This document shows, piece by piece, positions 1 to 6,707 of a stretch of 7,070 bases of DNA (position 1 is the stretch's first letter; the number at the start of each line of letters is the position of its first letter). Both the position numbers and the translations under genes were made by a program. The notes beneath the pieces are model-generated. The model did no database searches. It had not been told where the DNA came from and worked only from the letters and a program-made list of their open reading frames with translations. Location: assembly GCA_002405555.1 (NCBI GenBank), contig DHMA01000202.1, forward strand, positions 4,521 through 11,590. Reading direction: 5' to 3'. Source of the stretch: Opitutia bacterium UBA4654 (GTDB taxonomy: Bacteria; Verrucomicrobiota; Verrucomicrobiia; Opitutales; Intestinicryptomonadaceae).

Positions 1-909
1 CGGGGGAATGTCGCCGTTGACGCCGCTTTGCCCGCCAATCATCGCGCCCGCGCCGATTTTCAGGTGTCCCGCGACGCCGACCTGTCCGCCGAGCACGGCG
101 AAGTCGCCAACCGACGTGCTTCCCGAAATTCCGACCTGCGAGACCAGCAACGCGCCCTTGCCGATTTGCACGTTGTGGGCAACCTGAACGAGGTTGTCGA
201 TTTTCGTTCCCGCGCCGACGAGCGTAGTTTCGAAACGCGCCCTGTCTATGCATGTGTTCGCGCCGATTTCAACGTCGTCTTCCACGACCACCTTGCCGAC
301 CTGCGGCACTTTGACATGCTTGCCGTCAACGAAGACGTATCCGTAGCCGTCCGAGCCGATAACCGCCCCCGGTTGCAGGCGGACGCGCTTGCCGAGCTCG
401 CAGTAGTCCATGACGACCGCCGTCGGGAAGAGGAAGGAGTCTTCGCCGATTTTCGCGAATCTGCCGACGTAGTTGTTGCCCTGCAAGACCGCGCCGTCGC
501 CGATAACCGCGCCCTCGCAAATCGAGACGTTGGGGCCGATGAACACGTTTTTGCCGATAAGCGCCTTGGGGTCTATTGCGGCGGTCGGGTGGATAGCCGC
601 CTTGGGCTTGGGCCAGAGAGCCTCCTCCACGATTTTGCAGAGCTTGGCAAGCTCTACCGACGGGTCGTCCACGCGCACGATTGCCGCGCCCTCGGGGAGC
701 GCGCCGTCGTAGTTGCGGGGCAGGAGAACCGCGCCCGCCTTTGTGGTGGGCACTTCGTGGGCGTATTTTTTGTTGCCGAGGAAAGTCAGGTCGGTCGGCT
801 TCGCCTTTTCGAGGCTTGCGATTCCCGAAATTTCGGCGTCCGCATTGCCCGAAATTTCGGGGTTTGCGAAGAGCTTGACGATTTCTTTTATGGGATATTT
901 CTGGTTCAT
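1..909 (-). CDS. lpxD: UDP-3-O-acylglucosamine N-acyltransferase LpxD (3' end cut by window edge)
   Basis: This gene encodes the third-step enzyme of lipid A synthesis, which transfers a 3-hydroxyacyl chain from acyl carrier protein to the 2-amino group of UDP-3-O-acylglucosamine in the cytoplasm. The 303 visible residues start at the ATG at 909-907. An N-terminal uridine-binding domain (about 1-100, with LTFLGNKKYA at 41-50) is followed by a left-handed beta-helix of hexapeptide repeats from about residue 104 onward (AAIHPTAAIDPKALIGKNVFIG and so on). Family hallmarks are DGYGY (187-191), CIDR (221-224) and NLVQVAHNV (239-247), where His245 matches the catalytic histidine; His282 lies in the conserved GHLKIG. 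LpxD is usually about 340-350 residues, so roughly 40 C-terminal residues, the trimer-forming helical region, lie outside the window. The start overlaps the stop of the upstream HD gene as ATGA, and there is no Shine-Dalgarno sequence, so translation is probably coupled. The identification is secure. Confidence 0.96.
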   Translation of the reverse strand, partial: MNQKYPIKEIVKLFANPEISGNADAEISGIASLEKAKPTDLTFLGNKKYAHEVPTTKAGAVLLPRNYDGALPEGAAIVRVDDPSVELAKLCKIVEEALWPKPKAAIHPTAAIDPKALIGKNVFIGPNVSICEGAVIGDGAVLQGNNYVGRFAKIGEDSFLFPTAVVMDYCELGKRVRLQPGAVIGSDGYGYVFVDGKHVKVPQVGKVVVEDDVEIGANTCIDRARFETTLVGAGTKIDNLVQVAHNVQIGKGALLVSQVGISGSTSVGDFAVLGGQVGVAGHLKIGAGAMIGGQSGVNGDIPP

Positions 910-3257
910 TGCTTGTCGTTGTTGTAGGCGACTCTCGTGTGGAGCATGTTCAGCATTGTCGCTACGATGCTGCTCTTGATTTTCGAAAGCTGTTTTACGG
1001 TAATCGGGCATTCGTCGAGCTGCCCGTCGGTCATTTTCGAGCGGATTATCGAGCTTACCTTTTCCTCGATTCCGTGCTGTGTGATGTGTTTGAGCGACCT
1101 CGACGCCGCCTCGCACGAGTCCGCAATCATGATGATTGCGTTTTCCACCGTTTGCGGCAGAGTGCCCTCGTAGCGGTAGGTGCTTTCCTCTATTCCCGCG
1201 TCGCGCAGAGCCTGCAAGGGGTCTTTGATTCCGTTTGCCTTCGCCATTTCCTGCGCCTTGTAGTAGAAGTACGACACTATCGACTTGCCGTGGTGTTGGT
1301 CTATCGCGTCGATAATCTGTTTGGGTAGCTTTGCGATTTTCGCGATTTCCGCGCCCTCGCGAATGTGGTTTTTTATGATTAACGCGCTCATCGACGGATT
1401 CTTTTCGTCGTGGGCGTTTTTGCCGCCGCCCTGATTTTCGGTGAAAAATTCGGGCTTCTGGATTTTCCCGATGTCGTGGTAGAGCGAGCCTACGCGGCAG
1501 ACCATCGGGTTTGCGTTGACGGCGACCGCCGCCGCCTCCGCAAGGTATGATACCATTACGCTGTGGTGGTATGTTCCGGGGGCTTCGATTTGCAGGCGGC
1601 GGAGCAGGGGGTTGTTGAAGTCGGTGTAGTCGAGCAGCGTTATGTTGGAGTACCTGTTGAAGATTCTTTCCACGAGCGGCAGAATCGCAAGCGCCACAAG
1701 CCCCGTCAACGCGCCCGAGCCCACCGCCAAGAGCGACTGCCTCCAAACAATCGAAATCGAAATTCCTATGCAGTTGCCGATTACGAACGAAATAGCCGCT
1801 ATGAACAGCCCGTAGATTACGCCGCCCAAAATCACCTGCGGGCGGGTCGAAGCCCCCGCGCAGAAGTAGATTGCGACGAGCGCAGACGCCAGAAATATCG
1901 CGAAGTATATAATGCCTTCGCCGAGCATCGCAGTCGTTAGAGCCGCCACCATCAGCGCCATGATGAAGCCCGTGTACGAGCCGAACAGCAGCACCTGAAT
2001 CATGGGGCCGAGCATAATCGGGGCGACGTACGCGAGGATTTGCATCATCGGCGTGTTCGAGTCGAAATACTCCGTATTGCCGACTTCCACGAGCACGCGT
2101 TCGAGCGCGAGGTTGAGCAGAAGCAGTGTGCAGAAAATTGCAATCGTGCGCGGACGCCTGTTCTTCTGCGTCTTGCTGATTACCAAAAACAGCGCGCCCA
2201 TCGTCATCAGCAGCAGGCAGAAAATGAATTCGACCGAGCTTGTTTTGAGCGTCGATGTCGTGCCGCGCTTTTGAAGCTCAGCCTTGTAAGCCTTGATTTT
2301 TTCCGTGATTAGCGGCGACGGCGTAGTGTCGGAGTCTACCAGCGTGTCGCCCGCGCGGATTTTCACGACGACGTCGCCGACTTTGCTTCTTGCTTCGTCG
2401 CGGCGTTTTTTCGTGTTTTCCTCGTCGAATTCGACGTTCGGGCGGAGGGCTTGGTTCATCGTGCGGTAGAGCGCGTAGGCGAGCTGTTCGTTGAGTCCGA
2501 GGGTCTTGACCTTTTCGAGGAATTCCCTGCGGGCGTCGGACTCGCTCACGGCTCTGAGTTTGAACATCTCCAAGATGTTCGAGTCGCCCGCGCGAAGCCC
2601 CGACGCGTTGAGTCCGCCTTGCAGGTCGAGCGGCATGCCCGCGTTTGTCGAAAAAATTGCGTCGCCGTCGGCGTAGATGCCGTCGCGCAAAATGTTTTCG
2701 AGGTGGAATGCGGTCTGGTTGAAAGTCCTCGCCATGTTTTCCGCCGAGGTGCGCTCGTAGATTGTCTTGATGTCGTAGGGCGACACCGAAATGTTTGCGC
2801 TTTTCCTGATTTCCGCCGAGATTTCACCGAAGAATTTGCCCGACTTTTTTTCGGCGTCGTCGAGGTCGTCGAATTTTTTGCGGTTTTCGGAGAGTATCGA
2901 CGTCAGTTTTTTTATGTTGTTCGATTCCGCCGCAATCGACGCCGCGTTGGTCTTGTAGTAGGGCGGGATTTTCTCCGCGTTGCGCTCGCGGTTGAGTTGC
3001 GTCTGGATTTCGCTTTTGTACGAAAAGTCGAACGGCGAAATTACCTGCACCTGCGCCATCTTGCTTTTCGAGACCATGTGCGGAATCGTCGGCGCCTTGT
3101 TTACGAAGCAGATTCCGTAGACGAGAGCCGCCATTGCGAGCACCACGCCGCAAATCGCCGCGAAGTTCAGCTTTCTGAATTTCGACCTTTTGGGGTCCTG
3201 CGAGAGCATTTTGCGCTTCGCGCGTTCCGCCCTGTAATTTTTGAAATTGTTTAGCAT
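906..3257 (-). CDS. pgpH: PgpH/YqfF-type 7TM-HD cyclic di-AMP phosphodiesterase
   Basis: The 783-residue product has the architecture of the PgpH family, inner-membrane phosphodiesterases that hydrolyse cyclic di-AMP to pApA. A cationic N-terminus leads to a first membrane helix (about 31-52). A periplasmic 7TMR-HDED-like domain follows (about 55-335, including KIRAGDTLV at 299-307), then about seven hydrophobic helices between 341 and 530. The cytoplasmic HD domain begins with LLDYTDFNNPLLRRLQIEAP and carries GTYHHS (561-566), the metal-binding HDIGK (594-598), His631, the HHGK at 655-658 and Asp713, so all expected metal ligands appear intact. Family members are usually about 700-800 residues. 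I chose the ATG at 3257 because it precedes the first membrane helix and overlaps the phoH stop by 7 bases. The same frame stays open a further 254 codons upstream to 4019, but that part encodes an Arg/Ala-rich shadow of phoH. The substrate is inferred from the family; no cyclic di-AMP synthase is visible here. Confidence 0.92.
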   Translation of the reverse strand: MLNNFKNYRAERAKRKMLSQDPKRSKFRKLNFAAICGVVLAMAALVYGICFVNKAPTIPHMVSKSKMAQVQVISPFDFSYKSEIQTQLNRERNAEKIPPYYKTNAASIAAESNNIKKLTSILSENRKKFDDLDDAEKKSGKFFGEISAEIRKSANISVSPYDIKTIYERTSAENMARTFNQTAFHLENILRDGIYADGDAIFSTNAGMPLDLQGGLNASGLRAGDSNILEMFKLRAVSESDARREFLEKVKTLGLNEQLAYALYRTMNQALRPNVEFDEENTKKRRDEARSKVGDVVVKIRAGDTLVDSDTTPSPLITEKIKAYKAELQKRGTTSTLKTSSVEFIFCLLLMTMGALFLVISKTQKNRRPRTIAIFCTLLLLNLALERVLVEVGNTEYFDSNTPMMQILAYVAPIMLGPMIQVLLFGSYTGFIMALMVAALTTAMLGEGIIYFAIFLASALVAIYFCAGASTRPQVILGGVIYGLFIAAISFVIGNCIGISISIVWRQSLLAVGSGALTGLVALAILPLVERIFNRYSNITLLDYTDFNNPLLRRLQIEAPGTYHHSVMVSYLAEAAAVAVNANPMVCRVGSLYHDIGKIQKPEFFTENQGGGKNAHDEKNPSMSALIIKNHIREGAEIAKIAKLPKQIIDAIDQHHGKSIVSYFYYKAQEMAKANGIKDPLQALRDAGIEESTYRYEGTLPQTVENAIIMIADSCEAASRSLKHITQHGIEEKVSSIIRSKMTDGQLDECPITVKQLSKIKSSIVATMLNMLHTRVAYNNDKQ

Positions 3258-4201
3258 TGTTTTTTTGAGTCGTACGCCGCCACGATTTTCGTAACGAGCG
3301 GGTGTCTGATTACGTCGCCCGCGTCGAAGCGGAATATTTTTACGCCGTCCACGCCGTCGAGCGTTTCGAGCGCGTCGACAAGTCCCGATTTTTTGTTGCG
3401 GGGCAGGTCGATTCGCGTGATGTCGCCTGTAATCGCCATTTTGGAATTTTCGCCGAGCCTTGTCAAAAACATCATCATTTGTTCGTGCGAGGTGTTTTGC
3501 GCTTCGTCGAGGATTACAAACGCGTTCGAGAGCGTGCGCCCGCGCATGTACGCAAGCGGCGCAATTTCCACAATCTGCCGTTCGACGAGCGCGGGGGTTT
3601 CCTCCGCGCCGAGCATGTCGTTCATTGCGTCGTAGAGCGGGCGCAGGTAGGGCAGCAGTTTTTCCTGCAAATCCCCGGGGAGGAAGCCGAGAGCCTCTCC
3701 CGCCTCTACCGCGGGACGCGTCAGAACCACCCTTTCGACACGCTTTTCCTTCAAAAGTTTCAGGGCTGCGGCGACCGCCAAATAGGTCTTGCCCGTACCC
3801 GCAGGGCCAACGCCGAAAACGACGTCGTTTTCGAAAACGGCTTTGAGGTAGTTTTTCTGGTTTATGTTTTTGGGGACAATGCTCTTGCGCTTTAAATCTA
3901 CGATAATCGGCTTTTCGAACACGCGGACAATGTCGTCGATTTTCCCCGACGCGGCGCGGTCGAGCATGTTGCGGAAGTCGTTGTTGCCAATGCGCAGCCC
4001 CTGTTTGCGGGCGGCGCACATTGTGTCGAAGAACTTTTCGGCAAGCTCCGCCCTTTTCTTGACGCCCTCAATCGTAAGCCAGCCGTCGCGCGCGACGAGC
4101 TTCACGCCGAATTTTTCCTCCGCAAGTTCGAGGTTTTCGTATCTGTTTGCGTACAGTTCGGCGAGATTGTGCGCCGTCTCGAATGTGAGGGTTTTCTTCA
4201 T
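3251..4201 (-). CDS. phoH: PhoH/YbeZ family P-loop ATPase
   Basis: The 316-residue product is a PhoH-like (YbeZ) cytoplasmic ATPase. In other bacteria these proteins associate with RNA metabolism and with the ribosome-maturation endonuclease YbeY. An N-terminal small alpha/beta region (about 1-75, FGVKLVARDGWLTIEG) precedes the ATPase core. The core has Walker A GPAGTGKT (132-139), TRPAVEAGEALGFLPGD (161-177), Walker B FVILDEAQN (228-236), the TGD of the sensor segment (258-260) and RIDLP (263-267). The length is normal for the family (about 310-350). The ATG at 4201 overlaps the stop of the HIT gene as ATGA. A GGAAAGG lies about 17 bases upstream, too far to be a convincing ribosome-binding site, so coupling to the HIT gene is likely. 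The 3' end (D-S-K-K-Q-C-stop) contains a run of seven A and overlaps the start of pgpH by 7 bases. An open extension upstream to 4675 is only a shadow of the HIT gene. Confidence 0.95.
   Translation of the reverse strand: MKKTLTFETAHNLAELYANRYENLELAEEKFGVKLVARDGWLTIEGVKKRAELAEKFFDTMCAARKQGLRIGNNDFRNMLDRAASGKIDDIVRVFEKPIIVDLKRKSIVPKNINQKNYLKAVFENDVVFGVGPAGTGKTYLAVAAALKLLKEKRVERVVLTRPAVEAGEALGFLPGDLQEKLLPYLRPLYDAMNDMLGAEETPALVERQIVEIAPLAYMRGRTLSNAFVILDEAQNTSHEQMMMFLTRLGENSKMAITGDITRIDLPRNKKSGLVDALETLDGVDGVKIFRFDAGDVIRHPLVTKIVAAYDSKKQC
3260..3266 (-). other. A-AAA-AAA slippery heptamer at the phoH/pgpH junction
   Basis: Seven consecutive A (minus strand) lie in the phoH frame as TCA-AAA-AAA-CAA, which gives the classic X-XXY-YYZ slippery arrangement A-AAA-AAA. 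The pgpH frame is the -1 frame relative to phoH, and it has no stop from before the heptamer through to 906. A -1 slip here would therefore bypass the phoH stop at 3253-3251 and continue into pgpH. I find no convincing stimulatory hairpin at the usual 5-9 base spacing; the nearest small stem (GCGC-GAA-GCGC at 3223-3213) is about 36 bases downstream. The run may also simply be an A-rich start context for pgpH. The sequence pattern is certain; the function is speculative. Confidence 0.35.
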
Positions 4202-4695
4202 GCGACGAATTTGATTAGCCTTTCCCAAAGCGAGTCCATTGCTTCGGGGAGGACGCGGGTGTCGGCGATGACCGGCATGAAATTCGTGTCGCCGTCCCAG
4301 CGCGGAACAACGTGGCAGTGCAGGTGTTGCGGTATTCCCGCGCCCGCCTTTGCGCCGAGGTTGAAGCCCACGTTGAACGCGTCGGGCTTTATCGCCTGCC
4401 GCAGGATTTTCTTTGCCTTTATGATTGCGTCGAAAAATTCGGCTTTCTCCTCGCCTTCGAGAAGCTCGATGTCGCCTACTTCCCTGAGCGGCAGAACAAG
4501 CAGGTGTCCGCAGTTGTAGGGAAACTTGTTCATCACTATGAACGAGTATTTGCCCTTCCAGAGAATGTGGTATTTTTTGAAGTCGTCCGACTTCGCCATT
4601 TCGACAAAGGGGTTGCCGCCTTTTTTGCCCGAATCGTCGCGCGGTTTGGGGGCTTCGATATACGGCATTCTCCAATATGAGTGCAGTCTTTCCAT
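4198..4695 (-). CDS. HIT-family nucleotide hydrolase/transferase (Ap4A phosphorylase-like)
   Basis: The 165-residue product is a complete histidine-triad protein. The triad reads HLHCHVV, with His124, His126 and His128; the middle one is the expected nucleophile that takes up the nucleotidyl group. It sits in the long conserved block FNLGAKAGAGIPQHLHCHVVPRW (111-133), followed by GDTNFMPV. The N-terminal segment RLHSYWRMPYIEAP and the later DTRVLPE resemble the HIT branch often annotated as Ap4A phosphorylase or ATP adenylyltransferase. I infer cleavage of a dinucleoside polyphosphate or AMP-X compound, but the substrate cannot be read from sequence. No CxxC zinc site is seen near the N-terminus. 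I prefer the ATG at 4695 because it includes the conserved N-terminal segment; the next Met (residue 10) would remove it. No Shine-Dalgarno sequence precedes it. It is the first gene of the four-gene operon and overlaps phoH by 4 bases. Confidence 0.92.
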   Translation of the reverse strand: MERLHSYWRMPYIEAPKPRDDSGKKGGNPFVEMAKSDDFKKYHILWKGKYSFIVMNKFPYNCGHLLVLPLREVGDIELLEGEEKAEFFDAIIKAKKILRQAIKPDAFNVGFNLGAKAGAGIPQHLHCHVVPRWDGDTNFMPVIADTRVLPEAMDSLWERLIKFVA

Positions 4696-4708
4696 ATTTA
4701 AGACGGGT

Positions 4709-4737
4709 AGTTAATCAGAAGCTTTTGTGTTTGTCAA
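4709..4737 (-). promoter_or_regulatory. Predicted sigma70-type promoter of the HIT-phoH-pgpH-lpxD operon
   Basis: On the minus strand a perfect -35 hexamer TTGACA (4737-4732) is followed after 17 bases by TTAACT (4714-4709), which matches three of six -10 positions. It lies just downstream of the terminator of the preceding gene, where an operon promoter is needed. The expected start near 4702 would leave a leader of only about seven bases before the HIT ATG at 4695. That fits the absence of a Shine-Dalgarno sequence. The weak -10 limits confidence. Confidence 0.5.
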
Positions 4738-4766
4738 CGAATGAAAAGCGGGCTGGCGCGGGGCGC

Positions 4767-4802
4767 AAAAAACGGTATCGGGTGCTCCCCGATACCGTTT
4801 TT
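4767..4802 (-). terminator. Intrinsic terminator after the PEP-CTERM gene
   Basis: A perfect 15-bp inverted repeat (4768-4782 with 4788-4802) with a 5-base loop forms a hairpin with the core ACGGTATCGGG/CCCGATACCGT. On the minus strand it ends in six T (4772-4767). It begins 16 bases beyond the stop of the PEP-CTERM gene. The flanking A and T runs also give the plus strand a T tract, so it could work in both directions, although no plus-strand gene enters it. Confidence 0.9.
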
Positions 4803-4818
4803 GAGGGTTCAAGCCTTT

Positions 4819-6684
4819 TTACTTGCGGCGGCGGTATGCCGCCAAGCCGAGGGCGATTGCCCCGAAGATTGCCGCCCATTCTGCGGGTTCGGGAATTGCC
4901 GAGTTGAACAGGTAGCCGTTCGAATCGACGCTCCAAAGACCGTCGAGCAGGTTGCCCGCCTTGTCGTAGGCTATGAGCGTGATTTTGTCGCCCGATGCGA
5001 CTTCGAATTCGCCGCTGCTTATGAGTTCCGTCGTCCAGCTGTCAACCTTGACGAGGCCGTTTTCGAAGTCGAGGAGCGTAAGGGCGAAGTCCGTGCCTTT
5101 TGCGTCGGGTTGGTATGCGGAGACTTTCCCGATGTGCAGTTCCGCGCCGTTGAGGTCTATTGTCAGCTGCGACTTGCGCAGGGGGCGCAGGTTTTTGATG
5201 AAGTAGGCTTCGCCGCAGTTCGTGAGCACGAGCTTTGCGTCGGCGTTTTCGCTGAGGTCCTTTACGCAAACGTCTGTGTTGGCAGCGAGGTTCGAGGCGT
5301 GCGAAAGTTCAAGCGTGCCTCTCGATTGTGCGAACATGATTTGGTTTGCGAGGATTTTCGACGTCGCGTCAACAATGAGCTTGCCGCCCGTAAGCCCGAT
5401 GAACGAGCCTGTCGTGGTGTCGATTGTGCCGCCGTTTTTGAGCGTAATCGTCTTGCCTTCGTAGATGTTGAACGAATAGGTGCTGTTATTCGTAGTTGTA
5501 TTGATGAGGTTGCCGCCGTCTACCAAGATGTTTTTGTACGATACGCTTTCGGTGCCGTGCGCTCCGCCCTTCGTCTTGATGTCGAGCGTGCCCTTTACCG
5601 TGATGTCGCCTTTGATTGCCATTGCGGAGCCGTCGCCGTTGAGCGTTTTGTTCGAGAAGTCGAATGTCGTCTTTGCGCCGCTGTCGATTGTCAGGTGCGT
5701 GTTGTCTTCCATTACGATTTTATCGGTCGTGAAGTCGCCCTTGATTGTCAGTTCCGCGGCTTCGTAGGTTGTTCCGTCGAAAGTCGTGGTGTTTTTCAGC
5801 ACAAGGTATTGCGCGGCGAGGTCGGAGGTCGTCGTAAGGGTGTTGTTTTTGCCGTAGAATCTTACCGTGCCCTGCGAAGTTCCGTCTTTTGCGAGGTTCG
5901 AGCCGCTGAGGACGATGTTCGAGTTTTCATACGCGCTCAGTCCGCTCGACAAAAGCGAGCCGCTCGACGTGAAATTCGAGCCGTAGACGTTGATTGCATT
6001 CGCCGAAATAGTGCCCGTGTTTTCGAAGTTCGTGTCGCTAAGCGACATGAGGTTAGTGATATTGAGCTTGCCGGCAACCGTCATTTGGGAGTCCCACTCC
6101 ATTTTTGACGGGTCGGAAAGGTTTTGGAATCTGCCGCTAACCGCGAGAGCCTTTGCGTTGAAGTTAACGCCTTCTCCGATGTAAACCGTTCTGCCGTATC
6201 TGTTTCTTACATCTACGCCAGCCGTGCCAACGTCGGTCGTTTCCAGATTAAGGGAAACGGTCGAGGACGTGAAATTCAACGTGGCTTCGTTTGCAGAATC
6301 GCTGTTTGTGATGTTAAGCCCCATTGAGTAGTAGCTGGAAAGCCCCGTGGAATCGCTTACAGTATTGTTGTACTCTATAAGACCGTTCGTAAAGGTGAGG
6401 GTTTTACCGTTGAGGTCGAGGTTCAGGTTGCAGTGGTCGCCGCCGGAGCCTGAAACTTTGAATCTTGTAAGGGTAAGGTCTTGGTCGGCAATAACGTAGC
6501 TGTCGGTCATGTCGGTAGTTGTTTTGCCGTTGCCGTGCCATATGACGTCGCTTGTCGCCGTTGTGTCTCCGTTAAACGAGCCCCAGGAGGACATATTTGT
6601 GGGGCTTTCCTTGTCGGCAGAGCCTTTTTCCGCGAATGCGGCTGTGGCGGCGAGTGCCGAGAGTAATATTAGATACTTTTTCAT
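4819..6684 (-). CDS. Secreted PEP-CTERM-anchored beta-helix-like surface protein
   Basis: The 621-residue product has a Sec signal peptide (MKKYLILLSALAATAAFA, likely cut after residue 18). It ends with a PEP-CTERM sorting signal: PEP at 598-600, a hydrophobic helix (603-617) and the basic tail RRRK (618-621). In this system the protein is exported, recognised by an exosortase in the inner membrane and cleaved near PEP. Between the two ends lies a Ser/Thr/Asn/Asp/Gly-rich region with many short beta-strand phrases (LTLTRFKVSG, AMAIKGDITVKGTLDIKTKGG, KTITLKNGGTIDTTTG). These resemble the beta-helical passenger regions of autotransporter-type proteins, but no transporter barrel is present. Only a few scattered Cys are seen and no enzyme motif is recognisable. 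The ATG at 6684 gives an intact signal peptide and is preceded by an A-rich leader without a Shine-Dalgarno sequence. Its own promoter and terminator make it a single-gene unit. The specific role is unknown; a surface or matrix protein is a reasonable inference. Confidence 0.9.
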   Translation of the reverse strand: MKKYLILLSALAATAAFAEKGSADKESPTNMSSWGSFNGDTTATSDVIWHGNGKTTTDMTDSYVIADQDLTLTRFKVSGSGGDHCNLNLDLNGKTLTFTNGLIEYNNTVSDSTGLSSYYSMGLNITNSDSANEATLNFTSSTVSLNLETTDVGTAGVDVRNRYGRTVYIGEGVNFNAKALAVSGRFQNLSDPSKMEWDSQMTVAGKLNITNLMSLSDTNFENTGTISANAINVYGSNFTSSGSLLSSGLSAYENSNIVLSGSNLAKDGTSQGTVRFYGKNNTLTTTSDLAAQYLVLKNTTTFDGTTYEAAELTIKGDFTTDKIVMEDNTHLTIDSGAKTTFDFSNKTLNGDGSAMAIKGDITVKGTLDIKTKGGAHGTESVSYKNILVDGGNLINTTTNNSTYSFNIYEGKTITLKNGGTIDTTTGSFIGLTGGKLIVDATSKILANQIMFAQSRGTLELSHASNLAANTDVCVKDLSENADAKLVLTNCGEAYFIKNLRPLRKSQLTIDLNGAELHIGKVSAYQPDAKGTDFALTLLDFENGLVKVDSWTTELISSGEFEVASGDKITLIAYDKAGNLLDGLWSVDSNGYLFNSAIPEPAEWAAIFGAIALGLAAYRRRK

Positions 6685-6707
6685 GTTTGTTTTGTGATAT
6701 TAAGTGG

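Noticed and set aside
28..927. 299-codon open frame on the plus strand at the left edge.
   Set aside because: It is antisense to lpxD, whose product matches the family throughout. The plus-strand product is an Arg/Asp/Val-rich shadow.
3258..4019. 254-codon upstream extension of the pgpH frame from an ATG at 4019.
   Set aside because: The extension overlaps phoH almost entirely and encodes an Arg/Ala/Gly-rich shadow. The ATG at 3257 is followed by the expected N-terminal membrane helix. The open frame is kept only as background to the frameshift idea.
4202..4675. 158-codon upstream extension of phoH.
   Set aside because: It overlaps the HIT gene in another frame and has no PhoH-like sequence; the ATG at 4201 gives a normal family length.
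4741..4815. Possible riboswitch or small RNA suggested by the 15-bp hairpin upstream of the HIT gene.
   Set aside because: The hairpin is followed by a T tract on the minus strand and sits 16 bases after the PEP-CTERM stop. It lies upstream of the predicted HIT promoter, so a terminator explains it fully.
4741..6108. A 455-codon open frame on the plus strand opposite the PEP-CTERM gene.
   Set aside because: Its product is rich in Val, Arg, Cys and Phe without any recognisable domain, signal or start context. It crosses the intrinsic terminator and lies antisense to a gene with a clear signal peptide and sorting tail.
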